Shown here: piece by piece, positions 1-6,844 of the stretch
How positions within the stretch are numbered: the stretch's first letter is position 1
Layout: every line of letters starts with the position of its first letter
Origin: Dehalococcoidia bacterium
GTDB lineage: Bacteria; Chloroflexota; Dehalococcoidia; Dehalococcoidales; JAUWZL01
DNA length: 7,249 nt
NCBI GenBank assembly: GCA_030615305.1
Contig: JAUWZL010000033.1
Location: 1-7,249, forward strand
Reading direction: 5' to 3'
Translations under genes and position numbers: made by a program
Notes under the pieces: model-generated
What the model was told of the DNA's origin: nothing
What the model saw: only the letters and a program-made list of their open reading frames with translations
The model's database searches: none

Positions 1-690
1 GCCGTAAAAATGCGCCGCCTGCCCCGGGAGCTTATGATGGATGTACTGCTAGCAGGCAACCGGGTATCGGCCGAGATGATAGCCTGCCTGGCGGAAAAGC
101 TGGCGGTATTTCACCGGCAGGCAGAGACAAGTAAAAGAATAAGCGCCTTTGGCCAGCCTGATACCATCAGCCAAAACACCGAGGAAAACTTCAGCCAGAC
201 CGAAAAATACTTCGGCAAGACCATCTCCAGCCGCCAGTACCAGCAAATCAAAGACTATACCCGGAACTTCATCAGGGAGAACACCTCCTTGTTGCAGAAG
301 CGGATAAAAGAAGGCCGGATAAGGGACTGCCATGGCGACCTCCACACGGCTCATGTCTGCTTTAAAAACGGCATCTGTATCTACGATTGTATTGAATTCA
401 ATGACCGCTTTAGATATGGCGATGTCACCTCAGAGGTTGCCTTTCTGGTTATGGACTTAGACCACCATGGGCGGGCTGACCTAGGGCGCGGTTTTGTTAG
501 TGCCTATGTAGCTTTAAGCCAGGACAGGGAACTAAGAAAGTTGCTTAACTTCTACCGGTGCTACCGCGCCTACGTACGGGGCAAAGTGGCCAGCTTCAAG
601 CTGGATGACCCCTACATCACCAAAGAGGAAAGGTCAGGGATTTCAGCTATTGCCAAAAGCTATTTTGAGCTTGCCGAATCGTATGTGTGA
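1..690 (+). CDS. APH-like kinase domain protein (COG2187 type), 5' partial
   Basis: This is the C-terminal part of a protein with an aminoglycoside-phosphotransferase/choline-kinase-like fold, whose physiological substrate is unknown. The frame is open from base 1: bases 1-9 read Ala-Val-Lys before the Met at 10, and AVKMRRLP is the usual family wording inside the kinase N-lobe, so that Met is internal and the true start lies upstream. Counting from that Met, the catalytic-loop motif CHGDLH is at about residues 107-112 and the metal-binding segment YDCIEFNDRFRY at 125-136. The Brenner-type Asn after HGDLH is replaced by His (HGDLHTAH). A conserved helix with CYRAYVRGKVA follows. In many relatives this domain continues into a P-loop ATPase domain. 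Here the frame ends with TGA right after YFELAESYV, about where the linker would be. GC content is near 55%, unlike the AT-rich sequence that follows. The family assignment is firm; the substrate is not known. Confidence 0.85.
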   Translation, partial: AVKMRRLPRELMMDVLLAGNRVSAEMIACLAEKLAVFHRQAETSKRISAFGQPDTISQNTEENFSQTEKYFGKTISSRQYQQIKDYTRNFIRENTSLLQKRIKEGRIRDCHGDLHTAHVCFKNGICIYDCIEFNDRFRYGDVTSEVAFLVMDLDHHGRADLGRGFVSAYVALSQDRELRKLLNFYRCYRAYVRGKVASFKLDDPYITKEERSGISAIAKSYFELAESYV

Positions 691-745
691 TATATAAAAT
701 AGGTCAGTTTGGGTGAACTCTTGTTTCATTGATATGGTTGTTGTA

Positions 746-774
746 TTGACATCTTGAAAGGGGGTGGGTATAAG
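746..774 (+). promoter_or_regulatory. Possible sigma70 promoter (TTGACA / TATAAG)
   Basis: TTGACA at 746-751 is a perfect -35 box. It is followed after 17 bp by TATAAG at 769-774, a 5/6 match to the -10 box. The difficulty is position: transcription would start near 781, just downstream of the GTG start assigned to the next gene, and the same stretch holds that gene's Shine-Dalgarno sequence (AAAGGGGG, 758-765). If the promoter is real, it would serve an internal ATG at 813 or mainly the ATPase at 1293. The match may be chance in an AT-rich region. Confidence 0.25.
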
Positions 775-1262
775 TGACCAAATTACGGAAACATCAAGAA
801 CAATTTGAAAGAATGAAACGATGGTATGAGCGTATTAAGAAGATAAATCAAGGAGAGCCACACAACCTTTCTTTCCTTAACCTTTCCCCAGGTTACTTCT
901 ATGATGAATTTTATGCATTCTTTCTAAACTGCTATCACCTTAGAGATTGGATAGAGAACGATGACACTGTTAAACTGCCAAAGAAGGAGGTTGAGCATTT
1001 TATAAACCAAAATGAATGTATGCGCGTCTGTGCGGACATCTGCATTGGCATAAAGCATTTAAAGCAGAAAAGCTCTCCTCGGAGCGGCCAAGTCCCAAAA
1101 TTTGAACGTCGGGAAGTCTCTCTGTATTTAGAAGGGGGACCCGAACCAATTATTAACGTTAAGCTTTCTATTGAGACCAAAACTGGAACGATTGACGCTT
1201 TTGAACTAGCTTCAGAGTGCATTCGAAAATGGGGAGAATTTATCAAAGACAGCATAAATTGA
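774..1262 (+). CDS. Hypothetical protein, 162 aa
   Basis: I do not recognise a named family. The protein is soluble-looking, charged and mostly helical by eye in its first 100 residues, with no signal peptide or membrane segment. Two stretches look like conserved motif positions: FFLNCYHLRDWIEND (about 49-63) and CADICIGIKHL (about 86-96). The latter resembles the 'ADI..G.KHL' wording I associate with uncharacterised small proteins of mobile regions; a HEPN-like helical fold is a guess. The C-terminal third (about 113-142) looks beta-rich. GTG at 774 is the first possible start, since an in-frame TAA lies at 771-773, and AAAGGGGG at 758-765 is a well-placed ribosome-binding site. GC is about 39%, clearly below the roughly 53-58% sampled in metK and ahcY, which suggests transfer. 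The stop lies 30 bp before the ATPase gene, so the two probably form one transcription unit. Confidence 0.75.
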   Translation: MTKLRKHQEQFERMKRWYERIKKINQGEPHNLSFLNLSPGYFYDEFYAFFLNCYHLRDWIENDDTVKLPKKEVEHFINQNECMRVCADICIGIKHLKQKSSPRSGQVPKFERREVSLYLEGGPEPIINVKLSIETKTGTIDAFELASECIRKWGEFIKDSIN

Positions 1263-1292
1263 CTTAATGATAATGACAAAGGAGGCGATAAA

Positions 1293-1895
1293 TTGAAAGA
1301 GCCATTTGTGAAATTCATAGAAACTGAGTTGGGGTCTGGTTTTCTACTTATCGCCTGCGGTCTTCCCGGCACCTGGAAAACGGAGACGACTGAGGAAGTA
1401 GCCAAGATTAAGGGCTTTCCCCTCCTCCGCAGCGACCTGATTAGGCTGGAAGTATTGAAGAATGAGGACATATTTGATGAAAAAGTCGCCTCAAGTATGG
1501 ATAAACGATTAAAGGTCTATGACGAGATGTTCAGGCAGGCGGATGAATGTCTTAAAAAAGGCGTTGGTGTTATACTTGATGCAACCTTCATCACCCAGTC
1601 ATTAAGGAGGCGTGCTGCTGCCATAGCCGTTAAACATAATCGGACATTTGTCATCCTGCAAACGGAATGCCCACAGGAGGTTGCCATCAGGCGGATACTA
1701 AGACGAACTAAAGAGGACTATGTATCAAATGCACTAACCGAACAAGCCTACCTCAACAATAAAAAGCGGTTTGAACGGGTGGACCTAAATGACTTGAAGG
1801 CGTTATATCCCAACCTTAATATCATCCATTTGATAGCTGACACCCAGCACGACCCGCCTGAAGATTGGTATATTATTGACATGAAAAAGAAATAG
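1293..1895 (+). CDS. P-loop ATPase/kinase (COG0645-like) with altered Walker A
   Basis: This is a 200-aa P-loop NTPase of the small-molecule/polynucleotide kinase-like class, often annotated 'AAA family ATPase'. After strand FLLIACG comes the P-loop at residues 23-30, GLPGTWKT, where the Gly before the catalytic Lys is Trp (codon TGG; GGG would be Gly, one base away). LLRSDLIR (44-51) matches the family's substrate-side 'SD..R' segment, VILDATF (93-99) the second acidic strand, and RRILRRT (133-139) an Arg-rich lid. The terminal strand IIHLIADT leads into DPPEDWYIID and a Lys-rich end, which looks like a natural C-terminus. The TTG start is set by a strong AAAGGAGGCG Shine-Dalgarno (1278-1287) seven bases upstream. 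GC is about 43% in sampled stretches. Either the Trp variant is a subfamily trait or ATP binding is impaired; the substrate is unknown. A zeta-toxin-like role with the upstream protein as partner is conceivable but unsupported. Confidence 0.8.
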   Translation: MKEPFVKFIETELGSGFLLIACGLPGTWKTETTEEVAKIKGFPLLRSDLIRLEVLKNEDIFDEKVASSMDKRLKVYDEMFRQADECLKKGVGVILDATFITQSLRRRAAAIAVKHNRTFVILQTECPQEVAIRRILRRTKEDYVSNALTEQAYLNNKKRFERVDLNDLKALYPNLNIIHLIADTQHDPPEDWYIIDMKKK

Positions 1896-2006
1896 CACGG
1901 AGCGTTGATAGTAGAAATACCAGCCCAAAATCATGCTATAATTGATACTTCACAGCCGATTGATAAGAGCCTAGGGCAGATTTTGGACAGGATTAATGAG
2001 GAGTAA
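1896..2006 (+). pseudogene. C-terminal remnant of a second COG0645-type ATPase domain
   Basis: After the ATPase stop (TAG 1893-1895) the same frame stays open for 36 codons to TAA at 2004-2006. The translation contains EIPAQNHAIIDTSQPID followed by a helix-like KSLGQILDRINEE. This has the form of the last beta strand plus final helix of COG0645-type kinases (strand, then Asp-Thr-Ser-x-Pro, then an amphipathic helix). The intact ATPase just upstream already has its own terminal strand (LIADTQHDPP), so this is a second, homologous ending and not an extension. It has no credible start or ribosome-binding site. I infer it is the leftover tail of the APH-ATPase fusion whose N-terminal half ends at 690. 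GAGGAG at its end (1998-2003) serves as the Shine-Dalgarno for ahcY, so this tail was probably always the upstream neighbour of ahcY. Confidence 0.6.
1934..1942 (+). promoter_or_regulatory. Candidate extended -10 promoter for ahcY-metK
   Basis: TGCTATAAT is a full extended -10 element (TGn plus consensus TATAAT). There is no good -35 at 16-18 bp (GAAATA at 1914-1919), which extended -10 promoters can tolerate. Transcription would begin near 1949, giving a leader of about 60 nt before the ahcY GTG at 2010. It lies in the remnant coding tail, where it encodes His-Ala-Ile-Ile, so chance is possible. Confidence 0.35.
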
Positions 2007-3272
<1,266 letters not shown>

Positions 3273-3284
3273 AAGGGAGAATAA

Positions 3285-4496
3285 ATGACACAAAGCTTTA
3301 GAACCTCAGCTAAATACCTGTTTACCTCGGAGTCGGTTGCCGAGGGACACCCAGATAAACTGTGCGACCAGATATCGGATGCTGTCCTAGACTATATCTT
3401 AGGAAAAGACCCAATGGCTAGGGTAGCCTGCGAGACGGCGGTAACCAAGGGTTTAGTCATCGTTATGGGTGAGATTACCACCGATTGCTATGTTGAGATT
3501 CCCCACATCGTGCGTGAAGTGGTTCACGATGTCGGCTACACCCGTCCCGAATACGGCTTTGACTACCAGTCCTGTGGCGTGCTGGTCTCTATTAAAGAGC
3601 AGTCCGTTGACATCGCCCTAGGGGTTGATAAATCACTAGAGGCCAAGACAGAAGCAGCTATTGATGAGCTGGACCTGATTGGCGCCGGTGACCAGGGGAT
3701 GATGGTCGGCTTTGCCTGTAATGAGACGCCAGAGCTTATGCCACTACCTATTTCCCTGGCACACAAGCTGTGCCAGCGTCTGGCTCAAGCCAGGAAGGAT
3801 AAAACCCTGCCCTACCTCAGGCCCGATGGTAAGTCACAGGTGACCGTAGAGTATAACAACGGCAGACCAAGACGGGTGGATAGCATAGTCATTGGCGCCC
3901 AGCATGACCCCGATGTCAGCCGTGAGCAGATAGAACAGGACATAATTGAGCAGGTAATTAACCGGGTAGTTCCGAACTCACTGATAGATGACAGAACCAG
4001 ATATTATATTAACGCTACCGGTAGATTTGTGCTCGGCGGCCCAGTGTCTGATACTGGCTTTACCGGGCGCAAGATTCTCGTTGATAGCTATGGCGGCCTT
4101 GCCCGGCACGGCGGCGGTGCTTTCTCAGGTAAAGACCCAACCAAGGTTGACCGCTCAGCTACCTATATGGCTCGCTATATCGCCAAGAATCTGGTCGCCG
4201 CCGGGCTAGCCGAGCGGCTGGAAGTCCAGATTGCCTATGTCATTGGTGTCGCCCGTCCGCTCTCCGTCTCTATTGAAACCTTTGGCACGGCCAAGGTTAG
4301 CCAAGAGGTCCTGCTTGGCCTGATTAAAAAACACTTTGACCTTAGACCGGCAGCCATTATTAAGGCCCTCGACCTCCGCCGCCCCATCTACAGACAGACG
4401 GCCTGTTACGGACACTTCGGCCGGGATGACCTTGACCTGCCCTGGGAGAAGCTAGACAAAGCCGAGATTCTCAGGGAAGAGGCGCTGGGTAAGTAG
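3285..4496 (+). CDS. metK: S-adenosylmethionine synthetase
   Basis: Methionine adenosyltransferase makes S-adenosylmethionine from methionine and ATP, releasing phosphate and pyrophosphate; it normally works as a cytosolic homotetramer. All family signatures are present: [13 protein letters not shown] with GHPDK at 21-25 (ATP and Mg binding), GAGDQGMM at 133-140 (first PROSITE-type signature), and GGGAFSGKD at 276-284 (second signature, phosphate and metal binding). The segment usually reading GDAGLTGRK is SDTGFTGRK here (255-263), a modest deviation that keeps the Asp, Gly, Arg and Lys. The length of 403 aa is normal for a bacterial enzyme. ATG at 3285 has a clean AAGGGAG Shine-Dalgarno (3273-3279). 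Next to ahcY it completes two steps of the SAM cycle; the methionine synthase step is not in the window. GC is typical of the core genome (about 58% in a sampled line). Confidence 0.98.
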   Translation: MTQSFRTSAKYLFTSESVAEGHPDKLCDQISDAVLDYILGKDPMARVACETAVTKGLVIVMGEITTDCYVEIPHIVREVVHDVGYTRPEYGFDYQSCGVLVSIKEQSVDIALGVDKSLEAKTEAAIDELDLIGAGDQGMMVGFACNETPELMPLPISLAHKLCQRLAQARKDKTLPYLRPDGKSQVTVEYNNGRPRRVDSIVIGAQHDPDVSREQIEQDIIEQVINRVVPNSLIDDRTRYYINATGRFVLGGPVSDTGFTGRKILVDSYGGLARHGGGAFSGKDPTKVDRSATYMARYIAKNLVAAGLAERLEVQIAYVIGVARPLSVSIETFGTAKVSQEVLLGLIKKHFDLRPAAIIKALDLRRPIYRQTACYGHFGRDDLDLPWEKLDKAEILREEALGK

Positions 4497-4509
4497 TAAA
4501 GGAGAAGCT

Positions 4510-5220
4510 GTGAAGAAGATAGGTGTTGTTGGGGGAATGGCTCCACCATCAACAATGGAATACTACCGTATTATCACTGCTCTTTGTCGTCAAAGGGGAA
4601 TGGGGTACCGCTATCCGGTGATTATTATATATAGCCTGAACTATCAGGAATTTATTAGTCTGGTGGAATCAGGGGACTTGCCGGAAGTGATTAATCTCAT
4701 TAGTGAAGCAATCAAATCGCTGTCTAACGCAGGTGCAGACTTTGCCCTTATAGCGTCAAATACACCGCACATAGTTTTCAACGAGGTCGCCGCCAGGTCG
4801 CCCATCCCCCTTTTGAGTATTGTAGAGGAGACTGGCAGAGTGGCAAAGAGGCTGGGATTTACCAGGGTGGGTTTATTCGGCGCAACATTCGTTATGCAAG
4901 CTGACTTCTACAGCAACGTTCTTTCGACTGAATATGGGATATCTGTGGTTACTCCCGAAAAAGCCGATCAGGACTATATCCACCACAAAATCATGACCGA
5001 GCTTGTATATGGCTGTATTGTTGAGGAAACTCGGCAAGAACTATCAAGGATTGCCAAGATAATGGCCGATAAAGAAGGTATTGAAGCTCTAATATTAGGC
5101 TGCACGGAATTACCATTGAGTCTTTCTGAAGAGGTTATTGGTATCCCGATTCTTGATACCACCAGAATCCATGCCGAGGCTGCCTTAAACTTCTCTCAAT
5201 CCGGTAGTTTTCAAGCATAA
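4510..5220 (+). CDS. Aspartate/glutamate racemase family protein
   Basis: A 236-aa member of the Asp/Glu racemase superfamily (COG1794, RacX/YgeA-like), two pseudo-symmetric domains that invert amino acids without cofactor. It begins with the typical KKIGVVGGMAPPSTMEYYR. The first acid/base position, within IASNTPH (81-87), is Ser83 where aspartate racemases usually have Cys (CNTAH). The second, LGCTELP (196-202), keeps Cys198. As I recall, E. coli YgeA also lacks the first Cys (it has Thr), so activity on L-substrates or other amino acids remains possible. The GTG start follows TAAAGGAG (4497-4504) by five bases and lies 13 bp after metK, so it is probably co-transcribed. GC is about 35-45% in sampled lines, lower than metK and the downstream mutase, suggesting later acquisition. 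Substrate is unassigned. Confidence 0.88.
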   Translation: MKKIGVVGGMAPPSTMEYYRIITALCRQRGMGYRYPVIIIYSLNYQEFISLVESGDLPEVINLISEAIKSLSNAGADFALIASNTPHIVFNEVAARSPIPLLSIVEETGRVAKRLGFTRVGLFGATFVMQADFYSNVLSTEYGISVVTPEKADQDYIHHKIMTELVYGCIVEETRQELSRIAKIMADKEGIEALILGCTELPLSLSEEVIGIPILDTTRIHAEAALNFSQSGSFQA

Positions 5221-5247
5221 AGCCAGATAACTAAAATGGGAAGCTTT

Positions 5248-5273
5248 AGAGGGGCGAAGCCCCTCTTCTAAAA
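5248..5273 (+). terminator. Weak terminator-like hairpin after the racemase gene
   Basis: An 8-bp GC-rich stem with a 3-nt GAA loop lies 27 bp after the racemase stop. It is followed by TCTAAAA, not a T-run, so intrinsic termination would be inefficient at best. It may instead be an RNA-stabilising end or simply the first module of the repeat. Confidence 0.25.
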
Positions 5274-5321
5274 TATCTTCCCCTTCCCCTTATTAAGGGG
5301 AAGGGGATAAAGGGGATAGGG
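5248..5321 (+). repeat. Double-hairpin intergenic repeat, copy 1
   Basis: This fills the gap between the racemase and mutase genes. It has four parts. First, a hairpin with AGAGGGGC (5248-5255) pairing GCCCCTCT (5259-5266) around a GAA loop. Second, an AT-rich spacer (5267-5278). Third, a long hairpin with a 13-bp perfect stem, 5279-5291 against 5295-5307, with loop ATT. Fourth, a G-rich tail (5308-5321) ending directly at the TTG start of the next gene. A second copy with the same plan lies at 6764-6838; their first 16 bases are identical. It looks like a dispersed REP/MITE-like element. The tail provides AAGGGGA as the ribosome-binding site, and the C-rich arm can alternatively pair with this tail. 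Confidence 0.75.
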
Positions 5322-6752
5322 TTGATAAAAAGCCCTATTAAATTCGGCACCGATGGCTGGCGGGGCATTATCGCCCAGGACTTTACCTTTGATAATGTCC
5401 GTATCTGCGCCCAGGCGGTAGCCAGCTACCTTAAGCAGGCAGAACTGGCAAATCAAGGTCTGCTCGTGGGCTATGACACCCGCTTTGCCTCTGAGGACTT
5501 TGCCCAAGCTGCGGCTGAGGTGGTTGCTGGCAACGGGATAAAGGTATACCTCTGCTCCGAAGCTACCCCGACGCCAGCAATAAGCTATGGTGTTCTGGCC
5601 AAGAAATGTGGTGGCGCTATTATCATTACCGCCAGCCACAACCCGGCCCAATGGAACGGCTTCAAGTATAAATCCGAAGACGGTGCCAGTGCCTCAACAG
5701 AGGTTAGTGCCCAACTGGAGAAGAACATTGCCAGCATTATTACCACAGGCAAGATAAACCGGCTGCCACTGGCTGAAGCCCTGGAGCAGGGGCTGATAGA
5801 ATATATTGACCTGGCACCGTTTTACCTAAACCAGATAGAAAGCCTCATTGACCTTGATGAGCTACGAAAAGCCAGGCTCAAGATAGCGGTTGACTCCATG
5901 TATGGTACCGGCGCCGGCTACTTCAAGGTGCTTTTAGGTGGTGGCGCCAGCGAGATTATAGAGATAAACAGCCAGCGCAACCCTATTTTCCCGGGGATGA
6001 AACAGCCAGAACCGATTGCTGTTAACCTGGGCAAGCTATCAGCTGTGGTTAAAGAAGAAAAGGCTGGCGTTGGCATAGCCACTGACGGTGATGCCGACCG
6101 CATCGGCATCATAGATGAAAAGGGCAACTTCTTAACTCAACTCCAGGTCTTTGCCCTGCTGGCCCTCTATCTTCTGGAAGTACGCGGCCAGCGAGGCGCT
6201 ATTGTAAAAACGATAACCACCACCAGCATGCTCTACCGTTTGGGCGAAATATTCAATGTACCCGTTTATGAAACACCGGTCGGCTTTAAGTATGTTGCCC
6301 CAATAATGCTTGCCCAAAACGCCCTCGTTGGCGGGGAGGAGAGCGGTGGCTATGGCTTCCGGGGGCATGTGCCGGAGCGTGACGCTATACTAACCGGTCT
6401 CTATTTTCTTGACCTGATGACCAAAACCGGCAAGACCCCATCGCAACTGCTGGACTACCTCTTCAGCAAAGTGGGACCTCACCACTATAGCCGCCTGGAT
6501 ATTGAATTTCCCGAAAAGCAGCGAGAGAAAATGACCGGCCACCTCAGAGATAGCTCCCCGCGGACTCTTGATAGCGTAAAGGTAGTCAAAAGGGATACCG
6601 TTGACGGCTTCCGCTTTATCCTAGCTGATACCAGCTGGCTGCTTATCCGGTTTTCAGGCACCGAACCGCTGCTTCGCATCTATGCTGAAAGCGATAGCCC
6701 GGCTAGAGTTGACCGGCTGCTGGAACTGGGTAAGAATTTAGCCACGGTCTAA
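5322..6752 (+). CDS. Phosphoglucomutase/phosphomannomutase family protein
   Basis: A 476-aa alpha-D-phosphohexomutase, interconverting hexose 6-phosphate and 1-phosphate via a phosphoserine and a bisphosphate intermediate, with Mg. All four family motifs are present: active-site TASHNPAQWNG (103-113) with phosphorylated Ser105; metal loop DGDADR (255-260); sugar-binding GGEESGGYGF (337-346); and phosphate-binding RFSGTEPLLR (443-452). The N-terminus KFGTDGWRGIIAQDFT is standard and fixes the start: the only suitable codon is TTG at 5322, five bases after AAGGGGA (5310-5316), which belongs to the upstream repeat. Motifs alone do not decide glucose, mannose or mixed specificity. The isomerase gene downstream fits a path from fructose-6-phosphate through glucose- or mannose-6-phosphate to the 1-phosphates used for nucleotide sugars and cell-surface glycans or compatible solutes. 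The gene looks intact, with GC near 53%. Confidence 0.95.
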   Translation: MIKSPIKFGTDGWRGIIAQDFTFDNVRICAQAVASYLKQAELANQGLLVGYDTRFASEDFAQAAAEVVAGNGIKVYLCSEATPTPAISYGVLAKKCGGAIIITASHNPAQWNGFKYKSEDGASASTEVSAQLEKNIASIITTGKINRLPLAEALEQGLIEYIDLAPFYLNQIESLIDLDELRKARLKIAVDSMYGTGAGYFKVLLGGGASEIIEINSQRNPIFPGMKQPEPIAVNLGKLSAVVKEEKAGVGIATDGDADRIGIIDEKGNFLTQLQVFALLALYLLEVRGQRGAIVKTITTTSMLYRLGEIFNVPVYETPVGFKYVAPIMLAQNALVGGEESGGYGFRGHVPERDAILTGLYFLDLMTKTGKTPSQLLDYLFSKVGPHHYSRLDIEFPEKQREKMTGHLRDSSPRTLDSVKVVKRDTVDGFRFILADTSWLLIRFSGTEPLLRIYAESDSPARVDRLLELGKNLATV

Positions 6753-6763
6753 AGAGGAGTTTG

Positions 6764-6838
6764 AGAGGGGCGAAGCCCCCTTTCTTAAAAAATCCTGCCC
6801 CCTCTCCTTTGAAGGAGAGGGGTATTGAGGGGGTGAGG
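6764..6838 (+). repeat. Double-hairpin intergenic repeat, copy 2
   Basis: This has the same architecture as the copy at 5248-5321. It starts with the identical 16 bases (6764-6779), in which GGGGC pairs GCCCC around GAA; the stem is shorter here because of an A/C mismatch. An AT-rich spacer follows (6781-6795), then a long hairpin pairing 6799-6808 with 6813-6822 around loop TTGA. It ends in a G-rich tail, TATTGAGGGGGTGAGG (6823-6838). The stem sequence differs from copy 1 (CCCCTCTCC instead of CCCCTTCCCC) but pairing is kept by matching changes on the other side. It fills the gap between the mutase and isomerase genes, and its tail forms the isomerase ribosome-binding site. Confidence 0.72.
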
Positions 6839-6844
6839 TAGATC
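6829..6844 (+). promoter_or_regulatory. Shine-Dalgarno and candidate ATC start of the isomerase gene
   Basis: GGGGGTGA (6829-6836) matches seven of eight bases of the anti-Shine-Dalgarno complement GGAGGTGA. Its core ends eight bases before ATC at 6842-6844, good initiation spacing. The frame is closed immediately upstream by TAG (6839-6841). No ATG, GTG or TTG occurs between that stop and ATG 6899, although family-like sequence (SLDEPQVYTQYDPEG) is already encoded there. AUC is a rare but known initiation codon; a mutation or sequencing error of ATG is the alternative. Confidence 0.5.

Noticed and set aside
10..12. ATG at 10 as the start of the APH-like gene
   Set aside because: Bases 1-9 are open in frame and encode AVK, which joins to MRRLP as in the family; the protein would lack the N-lobe if it began here.
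671..698. TTGCCG / TATAAA as a promoter with 16-bp spacing before the 162-aa gene
   Set aside because: The -35 is poor and lies in coding sequence of the kinase domain; the -10 is in an AT-rich junction where such matches are common.
935..1471. 178-codon open frame on the minus strand across two genes
   Set aside because: It overlaps two + strand genes with clear ribosome-binding sites, and its translation is a Ser-rich low-complexity shadow without recognisable motifs.
1293..2006. The ATPase simply being the split-off C-terminal half of the fusion, with 1896-2006 as its natural extension
   Set aside because: The ATPase already has its own terminal strand and a finished end (PPEDWYIID plus Lys-rich tail), while the extension repeats the terminal strand; composition also differs from the APH part.
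3988..4209. 73-codon + strand frame within metK
   Set aside because: It is a shifted-frame shadow inside one of the most conserved parts of metK.
5268..5651. 127-codon open frame on the minus strand over repeat copy 1 and the mutase N-terminus
   Set aside because: It is antisense to conserved mutase motifs and runs through the hairpin repeat; no family resemblance.
5248..6838. The hairpin repeats as a CRISPR array
   Set aside because: There are only two copies about 1.5 kb apart with a full gene between them and no spacer structure.
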